DNA of 64,000 nucleotides from RH-AL1 sp965198495 (GTDB lineage: Bacteria; Pseudomonadota; Alphaproteobacteria; Rhizobiales; Beijerinckiaceae): NCBI GenBank assembly GCA_965198495.1, contig CBDAPL010000002.1:310001-374000 (forward strand), written 5' to 3'. Both the position numbers and the translations under genes were made by a program. Positions 54,496 to 64,000 of this stretch are shown piece after piece. A model generated the notes under the pieces. That model made no database searches. It saw nothing but the letters and a program-made list of their open reading frames with translations, and was not told where the DNA came from. How positions within the stretch are numbered: position 1 is the stretch's first letter; every line of letters begins with the position of its first letter.

Positions 54496-55449
54496 TCAGC
54501 GCGCCTGCGGCTCCGCCGTGTCCGGCGGGTCCCGCTCGATCGCCGCTTTGGCTGCCGGTTTCGACTTCACGCGCGGCCGGCGATGCACGCTATTGTCGGG
54601 CGCCAGATCGAATTTGGCGATCAACGCCAGCACCCGCGCCTCGGTGATCTGCGTGCTGCAGAAGCCGTGCACGCTTTCCAGCGCGTAGTCGCGGCAGGTG
54701 ACCTCCCGGTCGGAGGAGAAGCCGGCCTGCTCGCCGGCGATCGCCTTGATGGCCGTCTTGTCCTTGCCGGCCTTCTTGAGCAGGGCTCGGAAGTCGGCCC
54801 GCATCGTCGTCTCGATACGCACACGATCATGTTCGAGATCCTTGGCGCGCTTGGGCGAGATCTCGGCAGGCGTCGGTCCCCACAGGCCGCCGAGCGCGAT
54901 CTTGCAATCGGCGGCCTTGAACTCGCACGACGACGTTGGGCTGGAGGCAAGCACGGCCCCGTCGAGGATGTCGACCGAGAAGGGGCACGCCGCCAGCGGG
55001 ACGGCGAAGCGGAAGGCGCCGTCGGGACGACCTTTCGGCTCCGCGACCAGCGGCGGTTGCAGGGCGACGTCGATGGAGCAGGCCTGTCCAGGCGTGGACA
55101 TCTTGGTGCCGCCGAGGGCCAGACGCGAGAGGACGAGTTCGCCGCCTGTTTTGTCGAACACCATCGATCCCCCGGCGCCATCGTGCGCCAGCGTATGGCC
55201 GACGATTGTGTCCTCGACCGGCGGCTTGATGATCGTCGGCTTCGGCGGCACGTACGGCGCGCTCCCGTCGCCGCCCGACTTGGCCGGCGCGGCACCGGTG
55301 GCGCCTTGCAATTGCATCTGCGCTCGCGCCGAAGAGCAGGGCGTGAGCGCCAATCCACCGATGATGAGGGTCGCGCTCAGCCGAATATATCCAGCCATCG
55401 TACGTGTGATCGTCGTGCCGGCGAACCGTCCGGAAGCACCGTTTTTCAT
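54496..55449 (-). CDS. Periplasmic hypothetical protein
   Basis: 317 residues from the ATG at 55449; an ATG at 55398 is also possible and neither has a clear ribosome site. A signal-like segment ends 'TPCSSARAQ'. The mature part has a Pro-rich linker ('SAPYVPPKPTIIKPP') and a domain with several cysteines ('GQACSIDVALQPPLVAEP', 'AACPFSVDI', 'SSCEFKAADCKIALGG'). The last region is basic and Pro/Ala-rich. I do not recognise the family. It is divergent from dnaK, 186 bp away. Confidence 0.75.
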   Translation of the reverse strand: MKNGASGRFAGTTITRTMAGYIRLSATLIIGGLALTPCSSARAQMQLQGATGAAPAKSGGDGSAPYVPPKPTIIKPPVEDTIVGHTLAHDGAGGSMVFDKTGGELVLSRLALGGTKMSTPGQACSIDVALQPPLVAEPKGRPDGAFRFAVPLAACPFSVDILDGAVLASSPTSSCEFKAADCKIALGGLWGPTPAEISPKRAKDLEHDRVRIETTMRADFRALLKKAGKDKTAIKAIAGEQAGFSSDREVTCRDYALESVHGFCSTQITEARVLALIAKFDLAPDNSVHRRPRVKSKPAAKAAIERDPPDTAEPQAR

Positions 55450-55475
55450 GACGTCGGCAGGCCGCCCGAAACCGG

Positions 55476-55506
55476 CTTGCACGCGCGAGTCACCCTCTTA
55501 TATACG
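55476..55506 (+). promoter_or_regulatory. RpoH (sigma-32)-like promoter for dnaK
   Basis: CTTGCA at 55476-55481 and CTTATATACG at 55497-55506 after 15 bp. The -10 block fits the rhizobial RpoH pattern CYTATNTNNG exactly, and the -35 keeps CTTG. It lies about 130 bp upstream of the dnaK start. No CIRCE inverted repeat was seen in the leader. Confidence 0.6.
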
Positions 55507-55635
55507 GGCCACCTTGCGCCCGTTCGGGCCAATGCCAATCTGAACATCATCGGGGACCGGGCGAGAATACGTCCGCCCACTTGTTGGACCGCTTCGGGGT
55601 CCGACGGTTCTGCGACACGAAAGGAATTGCTTGTT

Positions 55636-57552
<1,917 letters not shown>

Positions 57553-57562
57553 GAAAGATGTG

Positions 57563-57593
57563 AATGGGCCGCCGAGTCGATCGGCGGCCCATT
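57563..57593 (+). promoter_or_regulatory. Strong hairpin between dnaK and dnaJ
   Basis: 13-bp inverted repeat centred on TGGGCCGCCGA / TCGGCGGCCCA with a 5-base loop, beginning 11 bp after the dnaK stop. It has no T-run, so it may be a partial terminator or a processing and stability element that lets dnaK exceed dnaJ. Confidence 0.6.
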
Positions 57594-57705
57594 ACATCGA
57601 GTTCAAATCAATCCGGAATTGTGGCAAAAGGCGAGCATCCGCCTTTTCGACCTGGAGGCGCAGGCTGCTCCCACCCGGTGAGCCCAGCGGCGCGGGAAAA
57701 ATCCG

Positions 57706-58839
57706 ATGGCCAAGACGTGCTATTATGAAGTGCTGGGCGTCGCGCGTACCAGCAGCGACGGGGAGCTGAAGTCCGCTTTTCGCAAGGCGGCGATGGTCTG
57801 CCATCCTGACCGCAACCCCGGCAATGCCGAGGCGGAGCACAAGTTCAAGGAATTGAACGAGGCCTATCAGGTGCTCTCCGACAGCCAGAAGCGTTCCGCC
57901 TACGATCGCTTCGGCCATGCCGCTTTCGAGAACGGCGGCGGCGGCACAGGCGGCGGCGACGGGTTCGGCTCCTCGATGGCCGACATCTTCGACGATCTCT
58001 TCGGCGACATGATGGGTCGGCGCGGCGGGCAGGCGCGGGGCGGCGGCGGAGCCGGGCGCGGGTCCGACCTCCGCTACAACATGGAGATCACGCTGGAGGA
58101 GGCGTTCAACGGCAAGGCCGCCAGCCTCAAGCTGCCCACCAGCGTCACCTGCGACACCTGCTCGGGCTCCGGCGCCAAGGCCGGCGCCAAACCGAAGACG
58201 TGCGCCATGTGCGGCGGCCACGGGCGCGTGCGTGCGCAGCAGGGCTTTTTCGCTATCGAGCGGACCTGCCCGAACTGCCAGGGCCGCGGCGAGATGATCG
58301 ACAATCCCTGCCCCTCGTGCACCGGCACGGGCCGGGTCACCCGCGAGCGCCAACTCAGCGTCAACGTGCCCGCCGGCGTCGAGGACGGCACCCGCATCCG
58401 GCTCGCCGGCGAGGGCGAGGCGGGGACGCGCGGCGGTCCGTCGGGCGACCTCTACATCTTCGTCTCCACCAAGCCGCATCCGTTCTTCCAGCGCGACGGT
58501 GCCGATCTCTTCTGCCGCGTGCCGATCTCGATGGTCCAGGCTTCGCTCGGCGGCGAGGTCAATGTGCGCACCGTCGATGGCGGCGAGTCGAAGGTGAAGA
58601 TCGGCGAAGGCACGCAGTCGGGCCGACAATACAAGGTGCGCGGCAAAGGCATGCCGGTGCTCCGCTCGCGCGACATCGGCGACCTCTACATCCAGACGAC
58701 CGTCGAGACGCCGCAGAACCTGACGCGACGCCAGCGCGAACTGCTCGCCGAATTCGAGGCGGAGAGCTCGCACAAGACGCAGCCGGAGGCGTCAGGGTTC
58801 TTTTCGAAGATGAAGGACTTCTTCGAAAACCTGGCTTGA
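57706..58839 (+). CDS. dnaJ: Chaperone protein DnaJ (Hsp40)
   Basis: 377 residues. The J domain at 1-70 contains 'HPDRNPGNAEAEHKFKELNEAYQVLSD' with the HPD tripeptide. A Gly-rich linker follows. The zinc domain holds four CxxCxGxG-type repeats: 'CDTCSGSG', 'CAMCGGHG', 'CPNCQGRG' and 'CPSCTGTG'. Then come the two C-terminal beta domains. It delivers substrates to DnaK and stimulates its ATPase. Confidence 0.98.
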   Translation: MAKTCYYEVLGVARTSSDGELKSAFRKAAMVCHPDRNPGNAEAEHKFKELNEAYQVLSDSQKRSAYDRFGHAAFENGGGGTGGGDGFGSSMADIFDDLFGDMMGRRGGQARGGGGAGRGSDLRYNMEITLEEAFNGKAASLKLPTSVTCDTCSGSGAKAGAKPKTCAMCGGHGRVRAQQGFFAIERTCPNCQGRGEMIDNPCPSCTGTGRVTRERQLSVNVPAGVEDGTRIRLAGEGEAGTRGGPSGDLYIFVSTKPHPFFQRDGADLFCRVPISMVQASLGGEVNVRTVDGGESKVKIGEGTQSGRQYKVRGKGMPVLRSRDIGDLYIQTTVETPQNLTRRQRELLAEFEAESSHKTQPEASGFFSKMKDFFENLA

Positions 58840-58848
58840 GGCGCGTCG

Positions 58849-59256
58849 TCAGCGTGCCTCGGAGGCGGAGCGATCCGTGACGTCGCGCAGCGCCCGCACG
58901 CGCGCCTCCATGCTGGCGCGGACGCATTCGTCGACGGCCGCGCCCGGATGGGCGCTGTGGTGGGACGCCCAATCGCAGCTGTCGCGTCGGCGCAGATAAG
59001 CCGCCTGGCTCTCGAACAGCCGGCGGCGCTCTTCCGGGGCGAGCGCGAGGCGGACCGCGCCGAGATCCACCAGTGCCGAGATCTCGCGTTCTATGGCGAG
59101 ATACTCGGGCGATGCGCAAATCATTCGATCGACCGCGCTTCGGGCGGGGCGGCATTTGACGGTCGATGGAAGGGCGATGGCGGCGGGAGCGAAGGCGAGG
59201 AGGCAGAAGGCGAATTGGCAGAGGGCGAGCGTGCAGCGAGCGAGCATGGGAATCAT
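58849..59256 (-). CDS. LprI/DUF1311-like secreted protein
   Basis: 135 residues with a signal peptide 'RCTLALCQFAFCLLAFAPAAIA'. The mature domain starts 'LPSTVKCRPARSAVDRMICASPEYLAIEREISAL', the Cys-containing opening typical of the LprI-like lysozyme-inhibitor family. It has three or four cysteines able to pair. An ATG at 59247 is an alternative start. Likely periplasmic; inhibitor activity is inferred from family only. Confidence 0.8.
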   Translation of the reverse strand: MIPMLARCTLALCQFAFCLLAFAPAAIALPSTVKCRPARSAVDRMICASPEYLAIEREISALVDLGAVRLALAPEERRRLFESQAAYLRRRDSCDWASHHSAHPGAAVDECVRASMEARVRALRDVTDRSASEAR

Positions 59257-59346
59257 CCGGGATCGTCGTCCAGATGAGAATATGTTGCGGTTAACGCTTC
59301 CTTATGCGACCCGCCTCCTTCCACAGCGCCGATCCGAAAGCGGGCC

Positions 59347-59769
59347 ATGGCCCTCGTCCCCGTCACCTCCCGTATCGCGATCGACGAGGCCGAAATCGTC
59401 TACGCGTTCGCGCGAGCCAGCGGGCCGGGCGGGCAGAACGTCAACAAGGTGGAGAGCGCGGTGCACCTGCGCTTCGACGTCGCCGCCTCGCCCGCGCTCG
59501 ATGACGGCACCAAGCGCCGTCTTGGCGTGCTCGCCGGCAGCCGCCTCACCAACGACGGCGTCCTCGTCATCTTCGCGCAGAGCCATCGCAGCCAGGAGCG
59601 CAACAAGGCCGATGCCCTCGCGCGCCTCGTCGCGCTCATCGCCGAGGCGGCGGAACGACCGAAGTTCCGGGTGAGGACGCGCCCGACCCTTTCGGCCAAG
59701 CGCAAGCGCACCGACAGCAAGGTCAAACGCGGCGAGACGAAGCGGATGCGCGGGCGCGTGGAAGACTGA
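59347..59769 (+). CDS. arfB: Alternative ribosome-rescue factor ArfB
   Basis: 140 residues, the ArfB (YaeJ) length. The catalytic GGQ is in 'ASGPGGQNVNKVESAVHLRF'. The C-terminal tail is very basic ('FRVRTRPTLSAKRKRTDSKVKRGETKRM'), as needed to probe the empty mRNA channel of stalled ribosomes. It hydrolyses peptidyl-tRNA on non-stop complexes. Convergent with the DUF2125 gene across a repeat-bearing gap. Confidence 0.95.
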   Translation: MALVPVTSRIAIDEAEIVYAFARASGPGGQNVNKVESAVHLRFDVAASPALDDGTKRRLGVLAGSRLTNDGVLVIFAQSHRSQERNKADALARLVALIAEAAERPKFRVRTRPTLSAKRKRTDSKVKRGETKRMRGRVED

Positions 59770-59884
59770 GCACGGCCCCCGGCGCATCTGGCGTGTGAGG
59801 CGACGCGCCCGAACACGCGAGGGATGATCGCGTGCGTGGCGCCGCGACGGTTGCCGAGGCGGCCACGATCAGCGCGTGCCCGCC

Positions 59885-59923
59885 AGACCATCGGACCGGA
59901 TCATAGACCCGGTCGAATGGTCT
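59885..59923. repeat. Imperfect palindrome 1 (intergenic hairpin)
   Basis: Outer arms AGACCAT / ATGGTCT and inner arms GACCGG / CCGGTC. It lies between the convergent arfB and DUF2125 genes, next to a second palindrome of a different sequence. Confidence 0.7.
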
Positions 59924-59937
59924 AACCTCATGAAAAC

Positions 59938-59983
59938 GCATCAGACTTCCCCGAAAACCGCTACGCACTTTTCGGTCTGATGC
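59938..59983. repeat. REP-like palindrome 2 with GAAAA/TTTTC core
   Basis: Outer arms GCATCAGAC / GTCTGATGC and inner arms CCGAAAA / TTTTCGG around a loop of about 11 bases. This is the form of a repeat I recall between genes in many Hyphomicrobiales genomes (GCATGA...CCGAAAA...TTTTCGG...). It ends within 2 bp of the DUF2125 stop and could end or protect both convergent transcripts. Confidence 0.7.
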
Positions 59984-59984
59984 T

Positions 59985-60998
59985 CTAGTAGAGCGGCGGC
60001 AAAGCCACGCCGGTGCGGATCGGGCCGACGCCGAGCCTGCCGTTCTGGAAGCTGATGGGCAGCGACAGTGCGCCGGGGGCGACCGGCGCCGAAGGCTTGG
60101 GGCCGCCGCCAAAGAGGCTGCTCAGCAGCGAGCCGGCCGCCGCGAGATTGCCGCTGATGCCGAAGCGCTGAAGGATCGGCTCGAGGCCGACGAACTGAGC
60201 GGCAAGGCGGCCTCGCGGGCGATGCGCCTCGTCGAGCCCCAGCGTGCCACTCGCCGTCACCCTGCTCTGCCCTCGCGTCAGGCGCGAGTCGCCGAGATCG
60301 ATGCGGCCGCCGGCGAGGCGCCACTGCTCCATCGCGTCCTCCGGCGTTCTGGCGTCGCCGACATCCGCCCGGTCGAGCCGCCCGTTGAGCGCGACGTCGT
60401 AGGGATCGCCGCCGCCGATGATCGCGTCGAGCGACGGGATCGGCATGGCGTCGATGGCGATCGCGAAGTCGATGGTCGGGTCGGCGGCGATGGGCTCGAG
60501 CGTGAACATCGTGTCGAGCCTCGCCGCGCTGCCGCCCTGCTGGCCGGATTGCCCGAACAGGCCCTGAACGGCCACGTCGGTGCCGCGCAGAGTCAATGTA
60601 CGAAGGTCGGGCAGCGCGCCGAGCGACACATGCAGGCTCGACCAGCGTCCGGTGATGTCGGTCTCGCCGTCGGAGGTCCTGTAGGCGAACGGCGCGCGCA
60701 GGCTCAGCGCGACGGTGCGCGGGTGCAGCAGCGATAGTTCGGCGGTGAGCGCGGCGAGCGAACCATCGACGACCTGACCGAGACCGCGTCCCGAGAACGT
60801 CGGGTCGCTGCAGGCGATGGTGATCGCCAGCGGATAGCCGCCGATCGAGCGGTTCGGGCACGTCCAGACACGGCCTTGCGTCGCTTCAGCCTTGATCCAA
60901 TCGTCGACGTGGCGGCCGGCCTCGCGCGAGGCGTAGAACCACGCCGCCGACCATCCCGCGACGACGAGCACACCGAAGGCGATTACGAGCTTACGCAT
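59985..60998 (-). CDS. DUF2125 periplasmic membrane-anchored protein
   Basis: 337 residues. An N-terminal anchor ('LVIAFGVLVVAGWSAAWFYA') is followed by 'REAGRHVDDWIKAEATQGRVWTC' and 'RSIGGYPLAITIACSDPTF', the hallmark opening of DUF2125. The rest is beta-rich, similar to AsmA-like or YdgA-like folds. Likely periplasmic-facing; function unknown, but common in Rhizobiales. A ChaC-like gene starts 67 bp away in the divergent direction. Confidence 0.88.
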   Translation of the reverse strand: MRKLVIAFGVLVVAGWSAAWFYASREAGRHVDDWIKAEATQGRVWTCPNRSIGGYPLAITIACSDPTFSGRGLGQVVDGSLAALTAELSLLHPRTVALSLRAPFAYRTSDGETDITGRWSSLHVSLGALPDLRTLTLRGTDVAVQGLFGQSGQQGGSAARLDTMFTLEPIAADPTIDFAIAIDAMPIPSLDAIIGGGDPYDVALNGRLDRADVGDARTPEDAMEQWRLAGGRIDLGDSRLTRGQSRVTASGTLGLDEAHRPRGRLAAQFVGLEPILQRFGISGNLAAAGSLLSSLFGGGPKPSAPVAPGALSLPISFQNGRLGVGPIRTGVALPPLY

Positions 60999-61065
60999 TG
61001 CTTACGGCTTGCCTCGCGCGCCCGGCAGGTCTCTACAGACCCCGCGTCGGCGGAGCCGAGCAAGG

Positions 61066-61653
61066 ATGGACGATGTGGCGAGCGACAATGGCGCTTTGGT
61101 GACGAGCGAAGCCTTGCCGGAACACGACGGGACGCGGGCCGACCTTTGGGTGTTCGGCTACGGCTCGCTGATGTGGCGTCCGGGTTTCGACTTCGAGGAG
61201 CGCACATTGGCAATTGTGCGCGGCTACCGGCGCGCGCTCTGCGTCTACTCGCACGTCCATCGCGGCACGCCGGAGAGACCCGGGCTGGTGCTCGGGCTCG
61301 ACAGGGGCGGTTCATGCAAAGGTGTCGCCTTTCGCGTGCGACCCGACAGGGCCGAGGCGACGATCGCCTATCTTCGCGCCCGCGAGCAGGTGACGATGGT
61401 CTATCGAGAAATCCTCCTGCGCGCGGCACTCGCCGACGGGCGCGAGGTGCGCGTCCTGTCCTACGCGGTCGAACGCACGCACCCGCAATATGCCGGCGCG
61501 CTCGACCTGCCGGCGCTGGAGCGCTTCGTCGGCCAGGGCGTCGGCGTCTCCGGCGCCAATCCCGAGTACGTGCGCCAGACCTATCGGCACATGGTGGAGA
61601 TCGGCATCACGGATGCCGTGCTGGACGCGCTGACGCGTCGATTGCCAGGATGA
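61066..61653 (+). CDS. Gamma-glutamylcyclotransferase, ChaC-like
   Basis: 195 residues from the ATG at 61066 with GGAG about 10 nt upstream; an earlier in-frame ATG at 61009 adds unrelated sequence. 'LWVFGYGSLMWRPGFDFEE' is the substrate-binding YGSL loop. 'GVAFRVRPDRAEATIAYLRAREQ' and 'VYREILLRAAL' follow the family order. ChaC enzymes degrade glutathione to 5-oxoproline and Cys-Gly. Bacterial copies are often annotated as cation transport regulators. Confidence 0.92.
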   Translation: MDDVASDNGALVTSEALPEHDGTRADLWVFGYGSLMWRPGFDFEERTLAIVRGYRRALCVYSHVHRGTPERPGLVLGLDRGGSCKGVAFRVRPDRAEATIAYLRAREQVTMVYREILLRAALADGREVRVLSYAVERTHPQYAGALDLPALERFVGQGVGVSGANPEYVRQTYRHMVEIGITDAVLDALTRRLPG

Positions 61654-61840
61654 GACGATCCGCCTTCCCATAGCGGCGGAATGGCCCGCGGTCGCGCCCG
61701 CGCGCTCGCAGCCTCGCGCCGCGCGCCAACGTCGACGTTCCAGAAACCCCAAGCCAAAGCCCCCGCCCGCGAACGCGAGCGCGATGGTTTTCACGTCGCC
61801 CGCACAGGCTTTATTCATCCGACGCCGCCAAGATCATCGG

Positions 61841-62113
61841 ATGAACAATGTCGCGTTCATCGCCAAGGTCAGGCTCGGCCGCGCCAACAGTTCGAGCGTG
61901 GCCATCGGCGCGTCGGCGCTCTTCATCGGGGTGGTGACGGTTCTTGGTTTCCTAGCCCCGGAGACGCGGTTGGCCTCCTCCAGCCCTCAGGACTGGCCGT
62001 TGCGGGGCGCCTTGTCGGTTGGCGGCGTGATGCTCCCGGATCATGCGATCGTCGTCGCGACGCGCGTCTCCTGGGAAGCGGCGCGATTGCAACCTCAATC
62101 GAAACCGGTTTAA
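61841..62113 (+). CDS. Small hypothetical protein with one membrane helix (doubtful)
   Basis: 90 residues from the ATG at 61841, or 109 from 61784. One hydrophobic stretch ('SVAIGASALFIGVVTVLGFLA') at about residues 19-39, followed by a short polar region. No good ribosome site and no recognised family. It lies between the ChaC-like gene and a tRNA gene. Coding status is uncertain. Confidence 0.35.
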   Translation: MNNVAFIAKVRLGRANSSSVAIGASALFIGVVTVLGFLAPETRLASSSPQDWPLRGALSVGGVMLPDHAIVVATRVSWEAARLQPQSKPV

Positions 62114-62156
62114 TGGCCAGCCGCGAACGCATCGTGCGGGCGCGCCGGCCGCGGCC

Positions 62157-62229
62157 GGGCCGGTAGCTCAATGGTTAGAGCCGGCCGCTCATAACGGTCT
62201 GGTTGCAGGTTCGAGTCCTGCCCGGCCCA
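62157..62229 (+). tRNA. tRNA with CAT anticodon (Ile2-type likely, or elongator Met)
   Basis: 73 nt without an encoded CCA (ACCG follows). The acceptor GGGCCGG pairs with CCGGCCC. The anticodon loop CTCATAA gives CAT. The variable loop TGGTT, the D-loop pattern and the acceptor sequence resemble the isoleucine tRNA whose C34 is converted to lysidine (read AUA), rather than elongator Met. The lack of the initiator features rules out fMet. Type is inference. Confidence 0.85.
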
Positions 62230-62326
62230 CCGGCATCCTGGTGTTTACGGCACCGGATACGGCAATGATGCACGGCAGCGCCGGCATTGTGCCCGATTAC
62301 GAGATCCGCTACCCGTAGGCGCGAAC

Positions 62327-62403
<77 letters not shown>

Positions 62404-62869
62404 GACTTTCTTCTACGTGAGTAAGCGGTAGGTAAGCATCGGGCGGGCGATTTTTTCGTTAGCGCCGCGAGGTGCGAGCAGTTCATCCCGGTCAGGAACG
62501 ATACTGCGAGGTGGTGCGTGGCGGCGTTTCGGATGTCCGCGTCCGGGAATGCCGATTACGGGACATCATCATGGTGATCCTTGTCCTCGCGGGCTTCGTG
62601 ATCGCCTCCATAGCTCCCCGCGCGCGAGGACGGACGGCTCATGCCGGGAGCGGGCGGGCAACCAGGGCGAGGAACCGAGACCTCTGGGGACTGCCAAGGT
62701 CTGATTCAAGAATCTGGTTCGAGACGGCGCGCCGCGCCTCCTTGCCTTGAGGCTACTGGAACGTCGTCCGAAACGGCCTTTAGAAACGATGGCCGCCCTG
62801 GCTGAAGTCCCGATTGTCACCCGGCGAAAGCGCGTTAAGGTGCCGCACGCATAGGGTCGGGGGGCCGCC
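62404..62869. other. Intergenic region with no supportable gene
   Basis: 466 bp between tRNA-Arg and the alpha-2-macroglobulin gene. It holds only a weak open frame of 92 codons (62472-62750) without a convincing start or composition. A tRNA-flanking position is a common site for integration, but no integrase or repeated att sequence is visible. Confidence 0.6.
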
Positions 62870-64000
62870 ATGACGTCGCTGACAACGCTGCTTCGTCCGG
62901 GCCGGCTCGCGCGGCGGCTCTATGCGGTCGCGATCGCGGCGGTCCTCGCGGCTCCGCTGCCGGCCGCGGCGATGGACTACATCAACGTCACGCTGCAGCC
63001 AGACAGCGCCGTGCCGACGGCCTGCTTCACCTTCTCGAGCGCGCCGCGCCACGACCAGCGGCAGGTCACCGAGGCCTTCGTCGCGCTCGCACCGGCGCTC
63101 GACCATTCCGTCGACCTGCGCGGCAACGATCTGTGTGTCGGCGGCTTCCGATATGGCGAGACCAACACGGTCACCTTGAAGGCGGGGTTGCCGGGCGTCG
63201 ACGGCACGAGCCTGCCGAAGAGCGTCACGGTGGTGGTGCGCGTGCCGGACCGCGTGCCGGCCGTCTCCTTCAATGCGGCGAAGACGCTGCTGCCGTTCAC
63301 CAAGGGCGTCGGCCTGCCCATCAAGAGCGTCAACGTCGCCAAGGCGCATGTCGTGCTCTACCACCTCAACGACCGCACCATGGTCGACCATCTCGCCGAC
63401 GACTGGTTCGGCCACGATCTCGACGGCATCTACCAGGTCGAGGACAACGCGACGAAGGTGTACGAGGGCTCGCTCGACATCGCCGCCGTCCGCAACAAGC
63501 AGGTCGCCACGACCATGCCGCTCGACGCGCTCGTCAAGGGCCTGCAGCCCGGCGTCTACGTCGCCGTCGCGTCGCCGACCGTCGCCGGCAAGGACGCGGG
63601 TCCGAGCGCGACCCAATGGTTCAGCGTGTCCGACCTCGGCCTCACCACGATCAAGACGCAGGCCGGCATGCTCGTCGTCGCGCGGTCGCTGCAGAGCGCC
63701 CTGCCGCAGCCGGGCGTGACGGTGAAGCTGTTCTCGCGCGCCAACGAAGTGCTCGGCACCTACCGTACCGGGCCGGAGGGCCGCCTCACCATACCCGCCG
63801 GCCTGCTGCGCGGCGCGCACGGCGAGGCGCCGAAGGTCGTCGCGGCCTATTCCGAAGGCGGCGGCTTCGCGTGGCTGCAGGTCGACGCGCCCGCACTCGA
63901 TCTGGCCGATCTCGACCTCAAGGGACGTACGCCGCCCGACGGCAACGACGCCTTCCTCTGGACCGACCGCGGCGTCTACCGGCCCGGCGAGACCGTCCAT
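62870..64000 (+). CDS. Alpha-2-macroglobulin family protein, N-terminal part only
   Basis: An open frame of 377 codons from the ATG at 62870 to the window end, with no stop. It has a signal peptide ending 'APLPAAA' before 'MDYINVTLQPDSAVPTACFTF'. It continues with beta-rich macroglobulin-like domains and reaches 'DAFLWTDRGVYRPGETVH', the DRxxYRPGE motif that opens the MG2-type domain of bacterial alpha-2-macroglobulins. These periplasmic proteins trap proteases and are often paired with penicillin-binding protein 1C (pbpC), which may lie beyond the window. Confidence 0.9.
   Translation, partial: MTSLTTLLRPGRLARRLYAVAIAAVLAAPLPAAAMDYINVTLQPDSAVPTACFTFSSAPRHDQRQVTEAFVALAPALDHSVDLRGNDLCVGGFRYGETNTVTLKAGLPGVDGTSLPKSVTVVVRVPDRVPAVSFNAAKTLLPFTKGVGLPIKSVNVAKAHVVLYHLNDRTMVDHLADDWFGHDLDGIYQVEDNATKVYEGSLDIAAVRNKQVATTMPLDALVKGLQPGVYVAVASPTVAGKDAGPSATQWFSVSDLGLTTIKTQAGMLVVARSLQSALPQPGVTVKLFSRANEVLGTYRTGPEGRLTIPAGLLRGAHGEAPKVVAAYSEGGGFAWLQVDAPALDLADLDLKGRTPPDGNDAFLWTDRGVYRPGETVH

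Noticed and set aside
54403..55635. Upstream in-frame extension of dnaK by about 411 codons
   Set aside because: It overlaps an opposite-strand secreted-protein gene and the dnaK promoter; DnaK homology starts exactly at 55636 with a ribosome site.
55500..55635. CIRCE element upstream of dnaK
   Set aside because: The TTAGCACTC-N9-GAGTGCTAA pattern is not present.
62780..64000. Open frame opposite the alpha-2-macroglobulin gene
   Set aside because: The plus strand encodes a signal peptide and the DRGVYRPGE motif; the minus frame has no such support.

Overview
The window is a GC-rich, densely coding chromosomal segment. It looks like an alphaproteobacterium of the Hyphomicrobiales (Rhizobiales) type. 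This placement is inferred from gene families and neighbourhoods: DUF3311 next to a MctP-type symporter, DUF1674, DUF2125, DUF2244 next to nth, Omp25/31-like beta-barrels, a CnoX/Lon-N/Trm112/TesB block, a short 6-phosphogluconate dehydrogenase and an HWE histidine kinase. I see no prophage, insertion sequence, CRISPR array or rRNA operon. Most of the window is core metabolism with small lineage-specific envelope genes between.

Layout. 1-4.2 kb: MFS transporter (cut by the window edge), DUF1674 protein, rpmI-rplT with a hairpin leader, DUF3311-mctP, and a membrane-anchored basic protein. 4.3-11.9 kb: pgi, EamA exporter, DUF4345 protein, outer-membrane barrel with a CtrA-like box upstream, MFS metabolite symporter, KGG stress protein and glmM. 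11.9-22.4 kb: a large membrane protein, then a glycolate/glyoxylate block. That block holds an IclR regulator divergent from glcB (malate synthase G) with IclR-like palindromes between them, then glcD and glcEF. An antisense alpha/beta hydrolase and a 63-bp tandem repeat separate glcD from glcE. Together these genes would turn glycolate into glyoxylate and then malate.

22.4-25.4 kb: two small exported low-complexity proteins around a strong terminator, two coupled glycosyltransferases and tRNA-Leu(CAA). 25.5-34.7 kb: CMD-family protein, greA, carB with a hairpin/terminator-like leader, a secreted hypothetical, a second outer-membrane barrel, and an RND/MMPL transporter with a palindrome at its promoter position. 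34.9-41.6 kb: two tandem pal lipoprotein genes, a zinc-ribbon metallopeptidase, a secreted hydrolase, a small secreted protein, an MltB-like transglycosylase and an HWE kinase.

41.8-49 kb: a pentose-phosphate operon, tkt-gnd-zwf-HAD-HAD-pgl, in which two Cof-type phosphatases sit between zwf and pgl with overlapping ends. 49-53.7 kb: small membrane protein, cnoX-like gene, Lon-N protein, Trm112, tesB, a second KGG protein, nth and DUF2244. 53.8-64 kb: DUF4142 protein, a periplasmic hypothetical, dnaK-dnaJ with an RpoH-like promoter, LprI-like protein, arfB, palindromic repeats, DUF2125, ChaC-like enzyme, tRNA(CAT), tRNA-Arg(CCG) and the start of an alpha-2-macroglobulin gene that runs off the window.
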